Made by a program: the position numbers and the translations under genes | The notes under the pieces: generated by a model | The model's database searches: none | Told to the model about the DNA's origin: nothing | Seen by the model: the letters and a program-made list of their open reading frames with translations, nothing else | From: Streptomyces ipomoeae 91-03 | GTDB taxonomy: Bacteria > Actinomycetota > Actinomycetes > Streptomycetales > Streptomycetaceae | Direction of reading: 5' to 3' | NCBI RefSeq assembly: GCF_000317595.1 | Contig: NZ_AEJC01000621.1 | Coordinates: 1-64,000, forward strand | Length of the DNA: 64,000 bases | In this document: positions 42,840-51,339 of the stretch, in pieces | How the letters are laid out: each line of letters opens with the position of its first letter | Position numbering within the stretch: the stretch's first letter is position 1

Positions 42840-44608
42840 TCGGCCTGATCTCCGCGACCGCCGCGGGGGCCGTTGCCGCCCAGCGGCTCGCCTCGGCGTG
42901 GCCCGAGCGGACGCGTGTCTACGAGGGGCCCGTACGGGATGCCGTGCGGCGCGCGTTCGGGGAGTGCGAGCAGTTGGTGTGCTTCCTCGCGACGGGGGCG
43001 ACGGTACGGGTGCTCGCGCCGCTGTTGGCCGACAAGGCGACCGACCCCGGTGTGGTGTGCGTCGACGAGGGCGGGCGGTTCGCCGTCTCGCTGATCGGCG
43101 GGCATGGTGGGGGTGCCAATGAACTCGCCCGTGAGGTGGGTGAGTTGCTGGGCGCGGAGCCGGTGATCACTACGGCCACGGATGCGGTGGGGGTGCCGGG
43201 GCTGGACACGCTGGGGCTGCCGGTCGAGGGCGATGTGGCCGGGGTGTCTCGGGCCGTGCTCGACGGGGAGGCTGTGGAGCTGGACCTGGAGATCGGCTGG
43301 CCTCTGCCCGCGTTGCCGTCGAACGTCGGGCACTCGGCGTCACAGCGAAGCCGGGCACCACGGCAAGCCCCCGTGATACGCGTGACCGACCGCGTGCTTG
43401 AGCCCGCCGAAGGCCAGGTCGTCCTCCGTCCTCCCTCCCTCGTCGTCGGCGTGGGTGCCTCCAAGGGCGCCCCCGTCGACGAAGTACTCGCTCTCGTCGA
43501 GAAAGCCCTCCACGACGCCGGCCTCTCCCCCAAGTCCCTCGCCGAGATCGCCACCGTCGACGCCAAGGCCGACGAACCCGGCATCGTCGAGGCCGCCGAA
43601 CGCCTGGGCGTGCCCCTGGTCACCCACTCCGCCGAGGAGTTGGCGGCGGTCGAGGTGCCGAACCCCTCCGACGCGCCGCTCGCTGCCGTGGGCACCCCTT
43701 CCGTCGCGGAGGCCGCCGCGCTCGTACGCGGGGGTGAACTCCTCGTCGCCAAGCGGAAGTCGGAGCGGGCTGACGGGCGGCCGGCGATGGCGACCTGTGC
43801 GGTCGTGCGGCGGCCGGCGCGTGGGCGGCTCGCGGTGGTGGGGCTCGGACCCGGTGCGCGGGATCTGCTGACGCCCCGCGCCAAGGCCGAGCTCCAAGGC
43901 GCCTCCGTGCTCGTCGGGCTGGATCAGTACGTCGACCAGATCCGGGATCTGCTGCGACCCGGCACCCGCGTTCTGGAGTCCGGGCTCGGCGCGGAGGAGG
44001 AGCGGGCGCGGACTGCCGTGGCTCAGGCGCGTAAGGGGTATGCCGTCGCGCTGATCGGGAGCGGGGACGCGGGGGTGTACGCCATGGCGTCGCCGGCGCT
44101 CGCGGAGGCGTCCGACGACATCGACGTGATCGGGGTTCCGGGCGTGACGGCGGCGCTCGCCGCCGCCGCGATCCTCGGGGCTCCGCTCGGGCACGACCAT
44201 GTGTCGATCAGCCTCTCCGATCTGCATACGCCGTGGGAGGTCATCGAGCGGCGGGTGCGTGCGGCGGCCGAGGCGGACATCGTGGTGACGTTCTACAACC
44301 CGCGCAGCCGGGGCCGGGACTGGCAGTTGCCGAAGGCGCTCGCGATCCTCGCCGAGCACCGGGAGCCGACGACGCCGGTCGGTGTCGTACGGCAGGCCTC
44401 GCGGCCGGACGAATCCGCCCGGGTGACGACCCTGGCCGCACTCGACCCGGCGACGGTCGACATGATGACCGTGGTGACCGTGGGCAACACGGCGTCCCGG
44501 ACCATCGCGGGGCGCATGGTGACGCCGCGCGGCTACCGCTGGCAGACGGACACACAGACGGAGCCCCGGACGAAGACCCGGACAAAGACCCAGGAGGCGG
44601 CGGGATGA
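42836..44608 (+). CDS. cobJ: CbiG-CobJ fusion: precorrin-3B C17-methyltransferase with CbiG domain
   Basis: 590 aa, GTG start. Residues 1-325 form a CbiG unit: IGLISATAAGAVAAQRL, VCFLATGATVRVLAPLL, LIGGHGGGANELARE, and a second half starting VVGVGASKGAPVDEVLALVEKAL. A linker near residues 160-190 is unlike CbiG and may be variable. Residues 330-575 are the CobJ methyltransferase: LAVVGLGPGARDLLTPRA, LIGSGDAGVYAMASPALE-like and SISLSDLHTPWEVIERRV. CobJ performs ring contraction with C17 methylation. CbiG opens the delta-lactone in the cobalt-early route, so the fusion mixes elements of both pathways, as is usual in actinobacteria. Confidence 0.95.
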   Translation: MIGLISATAAGAVAAQRLASAWPERTRVYEGPVRDAVRRAFGECEQLVCFLATGATVRVLAPLLADKATDPGVVCVDEGGRFAVSLIGGHGGGANELAREVGELLGAEPVITTATDAVGVPGLDTLGLPVEGDVAGVSRAVLDGEAVELDLEIGWPLPALPSNVGHSASQRSRAPRQAPVIRVTDRVLEPAEGQVVLRPPSLVVGVGASKGAPVDEVLALVEKALHDAGLSPKSLAEIATVDAKADEPGIVEAAERLGVPLVTHSAEELAAVEVPNPSDAPLAAVGTPSVAEAAALVRGGELLVAKRKSERADGRPAMATCAVVRRPARGRLAVVGLGPGARDLLTPRAKAELQGASVLVGLDQYVDQIRDLLRPGTRVLESGLGAEEERARTAVAQARKGYAVALIGSGDAGVYAMASPALAEASDDIDVIGVPGVTAALAAAAILGAPLGHDHVSISLSDLHTPWEVIERRVRAAAEADIVVTFYNPRSRGRDWQLPKALAILAEHREPTTPVGVVRQASRPDESARVTTLAALDPATVDMMTVVTVGNTASRTIAGRMVTPRGYRWQTDTQTEPRTKTRTKTQEAAG

Positions 44609-45207
44609 ACCGGGTGGTCCACCCCATCGAGCAGGAGTCCTTCCGGCGGCTGCGCGCCCGCCTGGACACCTCGCACTTCCCGCCGCTGACCAGGGCGGTC
44701 GTGGAGCGGGTCATCCACTCCGCGGCCGATCTGGAGTACGCGGACGACCTCGTCATGGACGAGGGCGCGCTGCGGAAGGCGCATGCCGCGCTGCACGCCG
44801 GAGCGCCCGTCGTCGTGGACGTGGAGATGGTCGCGGCGGGCATCACGCGCCGCGAGACCGTCTGCCGGCTCAAGGACGCGACGGCCGGGCCGGGGCTGAC
44901 GCGCTCCGCGCACGCGGTCCGGCTGGCGTACGAGCAGGTCGGGCCGGGGGCGTTGTGGGTGATCGGCTGCGCGCCGACCGCGCTCGAGGAGCTGCTCACC
45001 CTGGACGCCTCCCCCGCGCTCGTCATCGGGCTGCCCGTAGGGTTCGTCGGGGCGGCCGAGTCCAAGGCCGCGCTGCGGGAGAGCGGGCTGCCCGCCGTCA
45101 GCAATGTGTCCGAGAAGGGCGGGTCGGCGGTGGCCGCCGCCGCGCTCAACGCCCTGCTGTACCACCCTTTTTCCCATACCGATCCCGATCCTGAGGAGAA
45201 ATCGTGA
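44605..45207 (+). CDS. cobH: Precorrin-8X methylmutase CobH (CbiC)
   Basis: 200 aa, ATGA overlap with cobJ. The active-site His38 lies in ERVIHSAADLEYADDL; other blocks are VVVDVEMVAAGITRRETVC, GCAPTALEELL, and LVIGLPVGFVGAAESKAAL. The closing VSEKGGSAVAAAALNALLY is typical. It shifts the C11 methyl group to C12, giving hydrogenobyrinic acid. Overlaps the cbiX GTG by four bases. Confidence 0.96.
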   Translation: MNRVVHPIEQESFRRLRARLDTSHFPPLTRAVVERVIHSAADLEYADDLVMDEGALRKAHAALHAGAPVVVDVEMVAAGITRRETVCRLKDATAGPGLTRSAHAVRLAYEQVGPGALWVIGCAPTALEELLTLDASPALVIGLPVGFVGAAESKAALRESGLPAVSNVSEKGGSAVAAAALNALLYHPFSHTDPDPEEKS

Positions 45208-46142
45208 CCACCCCGCCGCCCGCCCTGCTCATCGCCGGTCATGGCACCCGGGACGATGCGGGAGCCGAGGCGTTCCGCGAGTTCGTCGGGGAGCTGGGAC
45301 GCCGCCACCCCGAACTGCCCGTCGCGGGCGGCTTCATCGAGCTGTCCCCGCCGCCGCTGGGCGACGCGGTCACCGAGTTGGTGGAGCGGGGGGTGCGGCG
45401 GTTCGCCGCCGTACCGCTGATGCTGGTGTCCGCCGGGCACGCCAAGGGCGACATCCCGGCGGCGCTGGCCCGCGAGAAGGAACGGCACCCGGGGATCTCG
45501 TACACCTACGGCCGTCCGCTGGGCCCGCACCCGGCGCTGCTGAGCGTCCTCGAGCGGCGGCTGGACGAGACGCTGGGCTCCGCCGGGCGCACACCGGGCG
45601 ACCGGGCGGATGTGACCGTGCTCCTGGTCGGGCGGGGGTCGACGGACCCCGACGCCAACGCCGAGGTGTACAAGGCGGCCCGGCTGCTGTGGGAGGGGCG
45701 CGGATTCGCGGGCGTGGAGACGGCGTTCGTGTCGCTGGCGGCGCCGGATGTGCCGAGCGGCCTCGACCGGTGTGTGCGGCTGGGCGCGAAGCGGATCGTG
45801 GTGCTGCCGTACTTCCTGTTCACCGGCATCCTGCCGGACCGGGTGCGGCAGCAGACCGAGGGCTGGGCCGCCGCGCATCCGGAGATCGAGGTACGGTCGG
45901 CCGATGTCATCGGGCCGGAGCCGGAGTTGCTGGATCTGGTCATGGAGCGGTACCGGGAGGCGTTGGAGGGCGATCTGCGCATGAACTGCGACTCCTGCGT
46001 CTACCGCGTCGCGCTGCCCGGCTTCGAGGACAAGGTGGGGATGCCGCAGCAGCCGCACTTCCACCCGGACGACGACGGCCACCACCACGGCAACGGGCAT
46101 CACCATCACCACGGGGGACACTCGCACTCACATGCACACTGA
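45204..46142 (+). CDS. cbiX: Sirohydrochlorin chelatase CbiX (long form) with His-rich tail
   Basis: 312 aa. Two homologous halves: the first begins LLIAGHGTRDDAGAEAFREFV with the active-site His13, the second LLVGRGSTDPDANAEVYKAA, where Arg stands in place of the His. KRIVVLPYFLFTGILPDRV belongs to the second half. The last 29 residues contain about 14 histidines, likely a metal store or binding tail. CbiX inserts Co(II) or Fe(II) into sirohydrochlorin, a cobalt-early step, although the cluster also encodes the late CobN chelatase. It overlaps the next gene by 11 bases. Confidence 0.93.
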   Translation: MTTPPPALLIAGHGTRDDAGAEAFREFVGELGRRHPELPVAGGFIELSPPPLGDAVTELVERGVRRFAAVPLMLVSAGHAKGDIPAALAREKERHPGISYTYGRPLGPHPALLSVLERRLDETLGSAGRTPGDRADVTVLLVGRGSTDPDANAEVYKAARLLWEGRGFAGVETAFVSLAAPDVPSGLDRCVRLGAKRIVVLPYFLFTGILPDRVRQQTEGWAAAHPEIEVRSADVIGPEPELLDLVMERYREALEGDLRMNCDSCVYRVALPGFEDKVGMPQQPHFHPDDDGHHHGNGHHHHHGGHSHSHAH

Positions 46143-47292
46143 ACGGGACACGGCCGGCGGGCACAGCCTGCGCCACGGGGACCGAGGCCGCGAAGAGCCC
46201 GGTCACGACTCGCACCGGCACGGCCACGATCCGCGGCATCAAGGTCACGACCTGCGGCATCACGGTGACGCCGAGGTCCGGGACGGCGGGGCCGCGCTCA
46301 TCGACCTGGCCGTGAACGTCCGTGCCGACACACCGCCGGGCTGGCTGCGGGAGCGGATCGCCGCGTCGCTGACCGGGCTGGCCGCCTACCCCGACGGGCG
46401 GGCGGCCCGGGCGGCGGTGGCGGCCCGGCACGGGCTGCCGGTGGACCGGGTGCTGCTGACGGCGGGCGCCGCCGAGGCGTTCGTGCTGCTGGCGCGTGCC
46501 CTGAAGGTCCGTCACCCGGTGGTGGTGCACCCTCAGTTCACGGAACCGGAGGCCGCGCTGCGGGACGCCGGGCACACCGTGGACCGGGTGCTGCTGCGGG
46601 CGGCGGACGGCTTCCGCCTCGACCCGGCGGCCGTGCCGAAGGGCGCGGACCTGGTCGTCGTCGGCAACCCGACCAACCCGACGTCGGTGCTGCACCCGGC
46701 CGGGGTGATCGCCCGACTGGCGCGCCCCGGGCGGACGTTGGTGGTCGACGAGGCGTTCATGGACGCTGTGCCCGGTGAGCGCGAGGCGCTGGCCGGGCGG
46801 ACGGACATACCCGGTCTCGTCGTGCTGCGCAGCCTCACCAAGACCTGGGGGCTCGCGGGGCTGCGGATCGGCTATGTCCTCGCCGCGCCCGAGACGATCG
46901 CGGAGCTGGAGCGGGCCCAGCCGCTGTGGCCGGTGTCCACGCCCGCCCTCGCGGCGGCCGAGGCGTGTGTGTCGGACCGGGCCCTGGCGGAGGCGGCCGA
47001 GGCGGCCGGCCGCACAGCCGCCGCTCGCGCCCATCTGGTCGCCGGGCTCAAGGAGTTCGGCCCCGACGGTCTGGTCGTCGCCGAGCCCGCCGAGGGCCCG
47101 TTCGTCCTGGTCCGGCTCCCCCGCGCGGCAGCCGTACGACGCCATCTGCGCACCCTCGGCTTCGCCGTGCGCCGCGGTGACACCTTCCCGGGGCTGGACG
47201 AGGAGTGGCTGCGCCTGGCGGTCCGGGACCGCACGACGATCAACGGCTTCCTCCAGGCGCTGGACCAGGCCATGACACTGGCGGACCGCTGA
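46132..47292 (+). CDS. cobC: CobC-like PLP aminotransferase/decarboxylase with His-rich N-terminus
   Basis: 386 aa. Fold type I PLP enzyme: DLAVNVRADTPPGWLRE, HGLPVDRVLLTAGAAEAFVLLAR, VGNPTNPTSVLHP, LVVDEAFMD, and the Schiff-base lysine in LRSLTKTWGLAGLRIGY. Family members act in making (R)-1-amino-2-propanol (phosphate) for the corrin side chain. The first 45 residues hold 11 histidines and precede the enzyme core. Together with the His tail of CbiX this makes one continuous His-coding block at 46060-46270, but in two frames. It is the last cob gene; convergent with the next gene. Confidence 0.9.
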   Translation: MHTERDTAGGHSLRHGDRGREEPGHDSHRHGHDPRHQGHDLRHHGDAEVRDGGAALIDLAVNVRADTPPGWLRERIAASLTGLAAYPDGRAARAAVAARHGLPVDRVLLTAGAAEAFVLLARALKVRHPVVVHPQFTEPEAALRDAGHTVDRVLLRAADGFRLDPAAVPKGADLVVVGNPTNPTSVLHPAGVIARLARPGRTLVVDEAFMDAVPGEREALAGRTDIPGLVVLRSLTKTWGLAGLRIGYVLAAPETIAELERAQPLWPVSTPALAAAEACVSDRALAEAAEAAGRTAAARAHLVAGLKEFGPDGLVVAEPAEGPFVLVRLPRAAAVRRHLRTLGFAVRRGDTFPGLDEEWLRLAVRDRTTINGFLQALDQAMTLADR

Positions 47293-47344
47293 GCGGAGGG
47301 GGCTCAACGGTCCGCCGGGACCAGGTCGGTCAGATGTCAGGGCG

Positions 47345-47998
47345 TCAGCACAGCGAGCTGTGCTTGCAGTGCATCTTCACGCCCATCTTGTGGTTGAAGT
47401 CCTGCCACTTGCCGCGCGCGAACGACTTGTTGACGCTGTCCGGAACGGTCGGCTTCGCGACGTAGGCCCAGACGTGGAGCATCAGGTAGCCGGTCTTCTT
47501 CTCGTTGTAGAACTGGAAGTAGACCTTGGAGCCCGCGCCGTCGAAGTGGCCCTTCTGCGCGACGAAGTACCAGCCGTTCTTCACACCCTTCGAATAGAAC
47601 TTGACCGGTGCGTTCTTGCAGCCGAAGGGGCCGGCCGCGCAGGCCTTCAGCTTGATCAGCTGGCCCTCCTTGGGGTACTTCTTCGGCGCGTTCTTCACGG
47701 GGAACGTGCAGTTGAAGCACTTCTTCAGTTCCTGCATCGGCTCGCTGGCCTTCCAGGGCCGGCCGATGTACTTGGCGTTGTTGGGCTTCACGTGGAAGCG
47801 CCAGTCGTAGAACTTGCGGAGCTTCACGGCAGCCGCGGCCTGGGACTCCTGCTTCGCGACCGTGGTCTCGGTCTTCTTGGCGACAGCCGAAGCGCTGCTG
47901 GCGGAGGCGGCGCCGGCCGGGGCGAGGACCGCGAGCATGGCGGCCCCCGCGACCGCCAAGGACGACAGTCTGCGGAAGAGGGGTGAGCGGTTGAGCAC
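47345..47998 (-). CDS. Secreted Lys/Cys-rich protein of unknown function
   Basis: 217 aa from a GTG at 47998, with GGGAG 7 bases upstream. An N-terminal signal peptide (RRLSSLAVAGAAMLAVLAPAGAASA) probably cuts near residue 33. The mature part is very basic and aromatic (FYDWRFHVKPNNAKYIGRPWK; KVYFQFYNEKKTGYLMLHVWAY) with six cysteines (KKCFNC, KACAAGPFGC, HCKHSSLC) that may form three disulfides. I do not recognise the family. It looks like a small extracellular beta-rich protein. The 120-base gap upstream separates it from the DUF2264 gene; a short hairpin (GGTCC-GCCG-GGACC) lies downstream. Confidence 0.72.
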   Translation of the reverse strand: MLNRSPLFRRLSSLAVAGAAMLAVLAPAGAASASSASAVAKKTETTVAKQESQAAAAVKLRKFYDWRFHVKPNNAKYIGRPWKASEPMQELKKCFNCTFPVKNAPKKYPKEGQLIKLKACAAGPFGCKNAPVKFYSKGVKNGWYFVAQKGHFDGAGSKVYFQFYNEKKTGYLMLHVWAYVAKPTVPDSVNKSFARGKWQDFNHKMGVKMHCKHSSLC

Positions 47999-48121
47999 GG
48001 ATGTCTCCCTGTGATGGGGCTGGACGACTGAGACGGACGTGCGGTGCGCAACCAAGCTAGGGATCTCACAGGTTCCCCAAAATTGTCCCTTCGGCCACTG
48101 CCCCTTGGGGAGCGTCAACAC

Positions 48122-50014
48122 TCAGGACACATACGGCGTTTCATCACCGAGCACCCGCTCCCTGGTGCCGTCCGGGAAGCGGATCTCCACGCTCCCGTCG
48201 ACGCCGACGGCCGCGCTCGCCCCCGAGTGCGACACCCGCGAATCGCCGCTGAGCACGACGAGTGTGACCAGGAGCGGGGCGGCGTCTCCTTCGAGCACGG
48301 GCGTCGCCGAGTGGTGCCCGTACGCGTTGGCGTCGAGGGCGTGTACGACGGCACCGGCCCCGTTCCAGCCGTGCAGGCCCACGATGGCGCTGGTCAGCCC
48401 GTCCGCACGGCGGGCCAGCGCCCGGGGCCCCGGCCCGGACTCCCCCACGGGCGGCGCCGTGTCGTCGGCCACCGCCCACCCCCCTTCCCGCACCCGTGTA
48501 CCCGGCGGTACGTCGAGGCGGTGCACCCGTGCCTCCCACGGACCGTGCACCACGCTCACCGTCTCGATCCGGTGGCCCAGGGCCTCGTGCCAGGAGGCGG
48601 CGCGACGGCCCTCGACGCCGAGCGGGTGGATACGACCGCGCGGGGACGGGGTGCCGTCGGGGCCGAGGAGGGCGAGGTGGTTGTCGGGGCCGGTCGGGGT
48701 CTCGGGCGCGGTGCCGCTGGAGTAGGCGAACTTCGCGTAGTGCGGGCTGTCCTCGGCCGAGGCGGGCGTCGGTGGCAACCGGTCACTGCCGTGGTTGACC
48801 AGCCGTACGAGCCCGTCGGCGGCGGTGGAGTGCAACAGCCAGCCGGGGGCGGGCAGCGCCAGGGTCACGTCGGCCGTGTCGATGGGGGCGGCCTCTTCCG
48901 GTGCCGTCCACACCGGGTGGTCCTCGGGGAGCAGCAGCCCCAGGAAGGCCTTGCTCGCCCAGTACGGGGAGGCGGGACCCGAGTAGCGCTGGGTGACGGG
49001 GAGGTAGGGCCGGTACCAGCCGAGGGTGAGCAGCCCCCGCTCGTCGGGCACACCGCGCTCGGCGAAGTGCTTCAGCGCACCCGAGGCGAGGCGACGGGTC
49101 AGGCCCGGCGGGAGCGGGGTGGCGTCGGCGAGGGCGCCCGCCCAGAGCGGGGCGGTGGTGGCGAAACGATAGGTGAGTGAGCGCCCCTGGTGGACGGGCG
49201 CGCCGTCGGCGCCGAAGAAGTGCTGATGAACGGCGAGGAATTCCCGCAGCCGGGCTCGGTGCCGGGTCACGGTGGCCGCGTCCGCCCGCGAACCGGCGAT
49301 CCGCTCCCACAGCACCGGGTAGAGGTGCAGCGCCCATCCGTTGTAGTAGTCGAACTTCCGCCCGTCCCCGTCGGTGTACCACCCCCCGCCCCGATACCAG
49401 TCCTCCAGCCGCGCGAGCCCGGCGTCGATCTCGGCCCGGCTGTGCGGGGCGCCGACGGAGGCCAGGAACTCCTCCGTGATCACCTGGAAGAGCCGCCAGT
49501 TGGAGTCGTTGACATGGGCGCCGACGAACCCACCGAGCCACTCGACGACCCGTTGCCGTACGGCGTCGTCGAGCCGGTCCCACAGCCACGGCCGGGACTC
49601 GTGCAGGCCGATGGCGATGGAGGCCGCCTCGACCATGGGCTGGGCCCGGTCGGTGATGGGCGGCCAGTGCTCGGGATGGGACGGATCGGTACCGGCACCG
49701 AGCCCGGCGACGTACCGCTCGACGAGGGTCGGGTTCACGCGTCCTTGTGATCCCGCGATCCGGAAGGCGGCGAGAAGAAAGGAGCGGGCATAGCCTTCGA
49801 GCCCGTCGGACCAGGGCCCGGAGTGGCTGGGCGGCCCGGGGAGCCGGTACTGGGCGAACGTGGGTGAGGCGTAAGGAAGCAGACCGTCCAGAAGACGGTC
49901 GGCCATGGCCTCCCAGTGGGCACGGGTCCAGCCGGTGAGGGGGGAGAGGGTGTGGTCGGTGGGTGGGAACAAGCGCGTCGAGTCGTCTGGAAGGGACACA
50001 TGCGGCGCGGTCAT
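48122..50014 (-). CDS. DUF2264 family protein (putative GH154-like glycan enzyme)
   Basis: 630 aa, ATG start with GGAGGAGCC about 8 bases upstream. DUF2264 features: TRAHWEAMADRLLDGLLPYASP at the N-terminus, PGPPSHSGPWSDGLEGYARSFLLAAFR, WYRGGGWYTDGDGRKFDYYNGWALHLYPVLW near residue 215, and LGWYRPYLPVTQRYSGPASPYWASKAFLGL. The first two thirds look like an (alpha/alpha) barrel, the last third beta-rich. No signal peptide. I recall that some DUF2264 proteins are classed as GH154, acting on uronic-acid glycans; that assignment is from memory. It ends a LacI/ABC-transporter operon, suggesting intracellular breakdown of an imported oligosaccharide. Confidence 0.82.
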   Translation of the reverse strand: MTAPHVSLPDDSTRLFPPTDHTLSPLTGWTRAHWEAMADRLLDGLLPYASPTFAQYRLPGPPSHSGPWSDGLEGYARSFLLAAFRIAGSQGRVNPTLVERYVAGLGAGTDPSHPEHWPPITDRAQPMVEAASIAIGLHESRPWLWDRLDDAVRQRVVEWLGGFVGAHVNDSNWRLFQVITEEFLASVGAPHSRAEIDAGLARLEDWYRGGGWYTDGDGRKFDYYNGWALHLYPVLWERIAGSRADAATVTRHRARLREFLAVHQHFFGADGAPVHQGRSLTYRFATTAPLWAGALADATPLPPGLTRRLASGALKHFAERGVPDERGLLTLGWYRPYLPVTQRYSGPASPYWASKAFLGLLLPEDHPVWTAPEEAAPIDTADVTLALPAPGWLLHSTAADGLVRLVNHGSDRLPPTPASAEDSPHYAKFAYSSGTAPETPTGPDNHLALLGPDGTPSPRGRIHPLGVEGRRAASWHEALGHRIETVSVVHGPWEARVHRLDVPPGTRVREGGWAVADDTAPPVGESGPGPRALARRADGLTSAIVGLHGWNGAGAVVHALDANAYGHHSATPVLEGDAAPLLVTLVVLSGDSRVSHSGASAAVGVDGSVEIRFPDGTRERVLGDETPYVS

Positions 50015-50042
50015 AGGGGGTTGGCTCCTCCATCTGTCAGGT

Positions 50043-50105
50043 CAAGTGCAGCGCGCCCCAAAGGGGCGCGGGGAACCGCGCGACCAGCCACAAACGACCC
50101 GCACC
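50043..50105 (-). repeat. REP-like streptomycete intergenic repeat, copy B
   Basis: On the plus strand it reads GCGCGCCCC-AAA-GGGGCGCG, then GGAACCGCGCGACCAGCCAC and AAACGACCCGCACC. Its reverse complement matches copy A (GGTTCGTTGTGGCTGGTCGCGC and CCCCGCGCCCC...GGGGCGC). It fills most of the gap between the LacI-type and DUF2264 genes, ending two bases before the LacI stop. Its hairpin may trim the transcript between the two genes. Confidence 0.8.
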
Positions 50106-50106
50106 C

Positions 50107-51210
50107 TCACGACGGCCTTCGAGCGGAGCGTGAGGGTGCCGCAACACTCCGCCGCACAACAATGTGCGTACCCAGCAAGTGATGCGAACCGGCCGCATGC
50201 TCAGGGTCACGCAAAGCGATCCGCACAGCAGCCCGCCCCAGCTCCTCCGCGGGAGTACGCACCGTGGTGAGCGGCGGATTGAAGTCCTCCGCCAGCGGAA
50301 TGTCGTTGTACCCGACCACAGAGATGTCCTCGGGAACGCGCAACCCCACCTCGGCGATCGCGCGGAGCGCCCCGGCCGCGACCATGTCGTCCCCGGCCAC
50401 CACAGCCGTGAACTCCCGTGGCCCCTTGAGGAGTTCACCCATCGCGCGGAGCCCGTTCGCCCGTCCGAGCCCGCAGTCGACGACATGCGCGGCCTCCGGC
50501 GGCAGCCCGTGCTCGGCCAGAGCCGCCCGGTACCCGGCGACCCGGGCGTCGAGCGCGGTGTTCCCGGGCAGCCCGCCGAGGAAGACGACGCGGCGGTGAC
50601 CGGCGGAGAGAAGATGCCCGGTGATGGCACGGGCCCCGGCCTCGTTGTCGAACTCGACGACCAGGGCCGGGATGTCGGGGTCGGGGGCGGGCCGCCCGCA
50701 GAGCACGAGCCGCGCCCCGGACGCGTCGAGGGCCTGCGCGTAGTGGGCGACGCGCGAGCGGTACGCGTCGTCCTCGACGACGCCACCGACCAGGATGACG
50801 AGCCGCGCCCCTTCCTCTCGCATGAGCCGTACGAAGTCCATCTCGCGCTGCGGGTCCCCGCCGGTCGCACCGACGACGCAGAGCCAGCCACGGTCGGCGG
50901 CCTCCGCCTCCACTCCCTCCGCGACCTGGGCGTAGAAGGGACTGGTGACCTGTCGTACGACGACGGCGGCCATCTTCCGGCCGCCGCCGACGAGCGCGCG
51001 GGCGTGGGCGTTGGCGACGTAGTCGAGGTCGCGGGCGGCGCGCAGGACGCGGGCCCGGGTGGCGGCGGGCACCGGGTGGTTCCCGCTGAGCGCGCGGGAG
51101 GCGGTGGCCACGGACACCCCGGCCCGCTCGGCGACCTCCCGGATCGTGACCCGCCCCTTGGCCGCCGGTCCTTTGGCCCCCGGTCCCTTGGACACCATGT
51201 CGTTCTCCAT
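50107..51210 (-). CDS. LacI family transcriptional regulator
   Basis: 367 aa from the ATG at 51210 (GGGAG 8 bases upstream). The HTH and hinge helix are standard: VTIREVAERAGVSVATASRALSGNHPVPAATRARVLRAARDLDYVAN. The periplasmic-binding-like effector domain runs from VVVRQVTSPFYAQVAEGVEAEA to NPPLTTVRTPAEELGRAAV. It is embedded in the operon between the solute-binding protein and DUF2264 genes, and is expected to bind the LacI-type sites near 54825 and 54958 until the imported sugar binds. Confidence 0.93.
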   Translation of the reverse strand: MENDMVSKGPGAKGPAAKGRVTIREVAERAGVSVATASRALSGNHPVPAATRARVLRAARDLDYVANAHARALVGGGRKMAAVVVRQVTSPFYAQVAEGVEAEAADRGWLCVVGATGGDPQREMDFVRLMREEGARLVILVGGVVEDDAYRSRVAHYAQALDASGARLVLCGRPAPDPDIPALVVEFDNEAGARAITGHLLSAGHRRVVFLGGLPGNTALDARVAGYRAALAEHGLPPEAAHVVDCGLGRANGLRAMGELLKGPREFTAVVAGDDMVAAGALRAIAEVGLRVPEDISVVGYNDIPLAEDFNPPLTTVRTPAEELGRAAVRIALRDPEHAAGSHHLLGTHIVVRRSVAAPSRSARRPS

Positions 51211-51339
51211 CCCCCACGTCTCCCTTTCCACCGGCGGCTGTCGCGGTACCGGCCGCGACCTGCTCCGCCCGGCCCGCCGCTGCCCCGGCTGTCGTACGGC
51301 CCGCCGCTGCCTGGTTGATGCGGCTCGCCCCTGCGGGGC

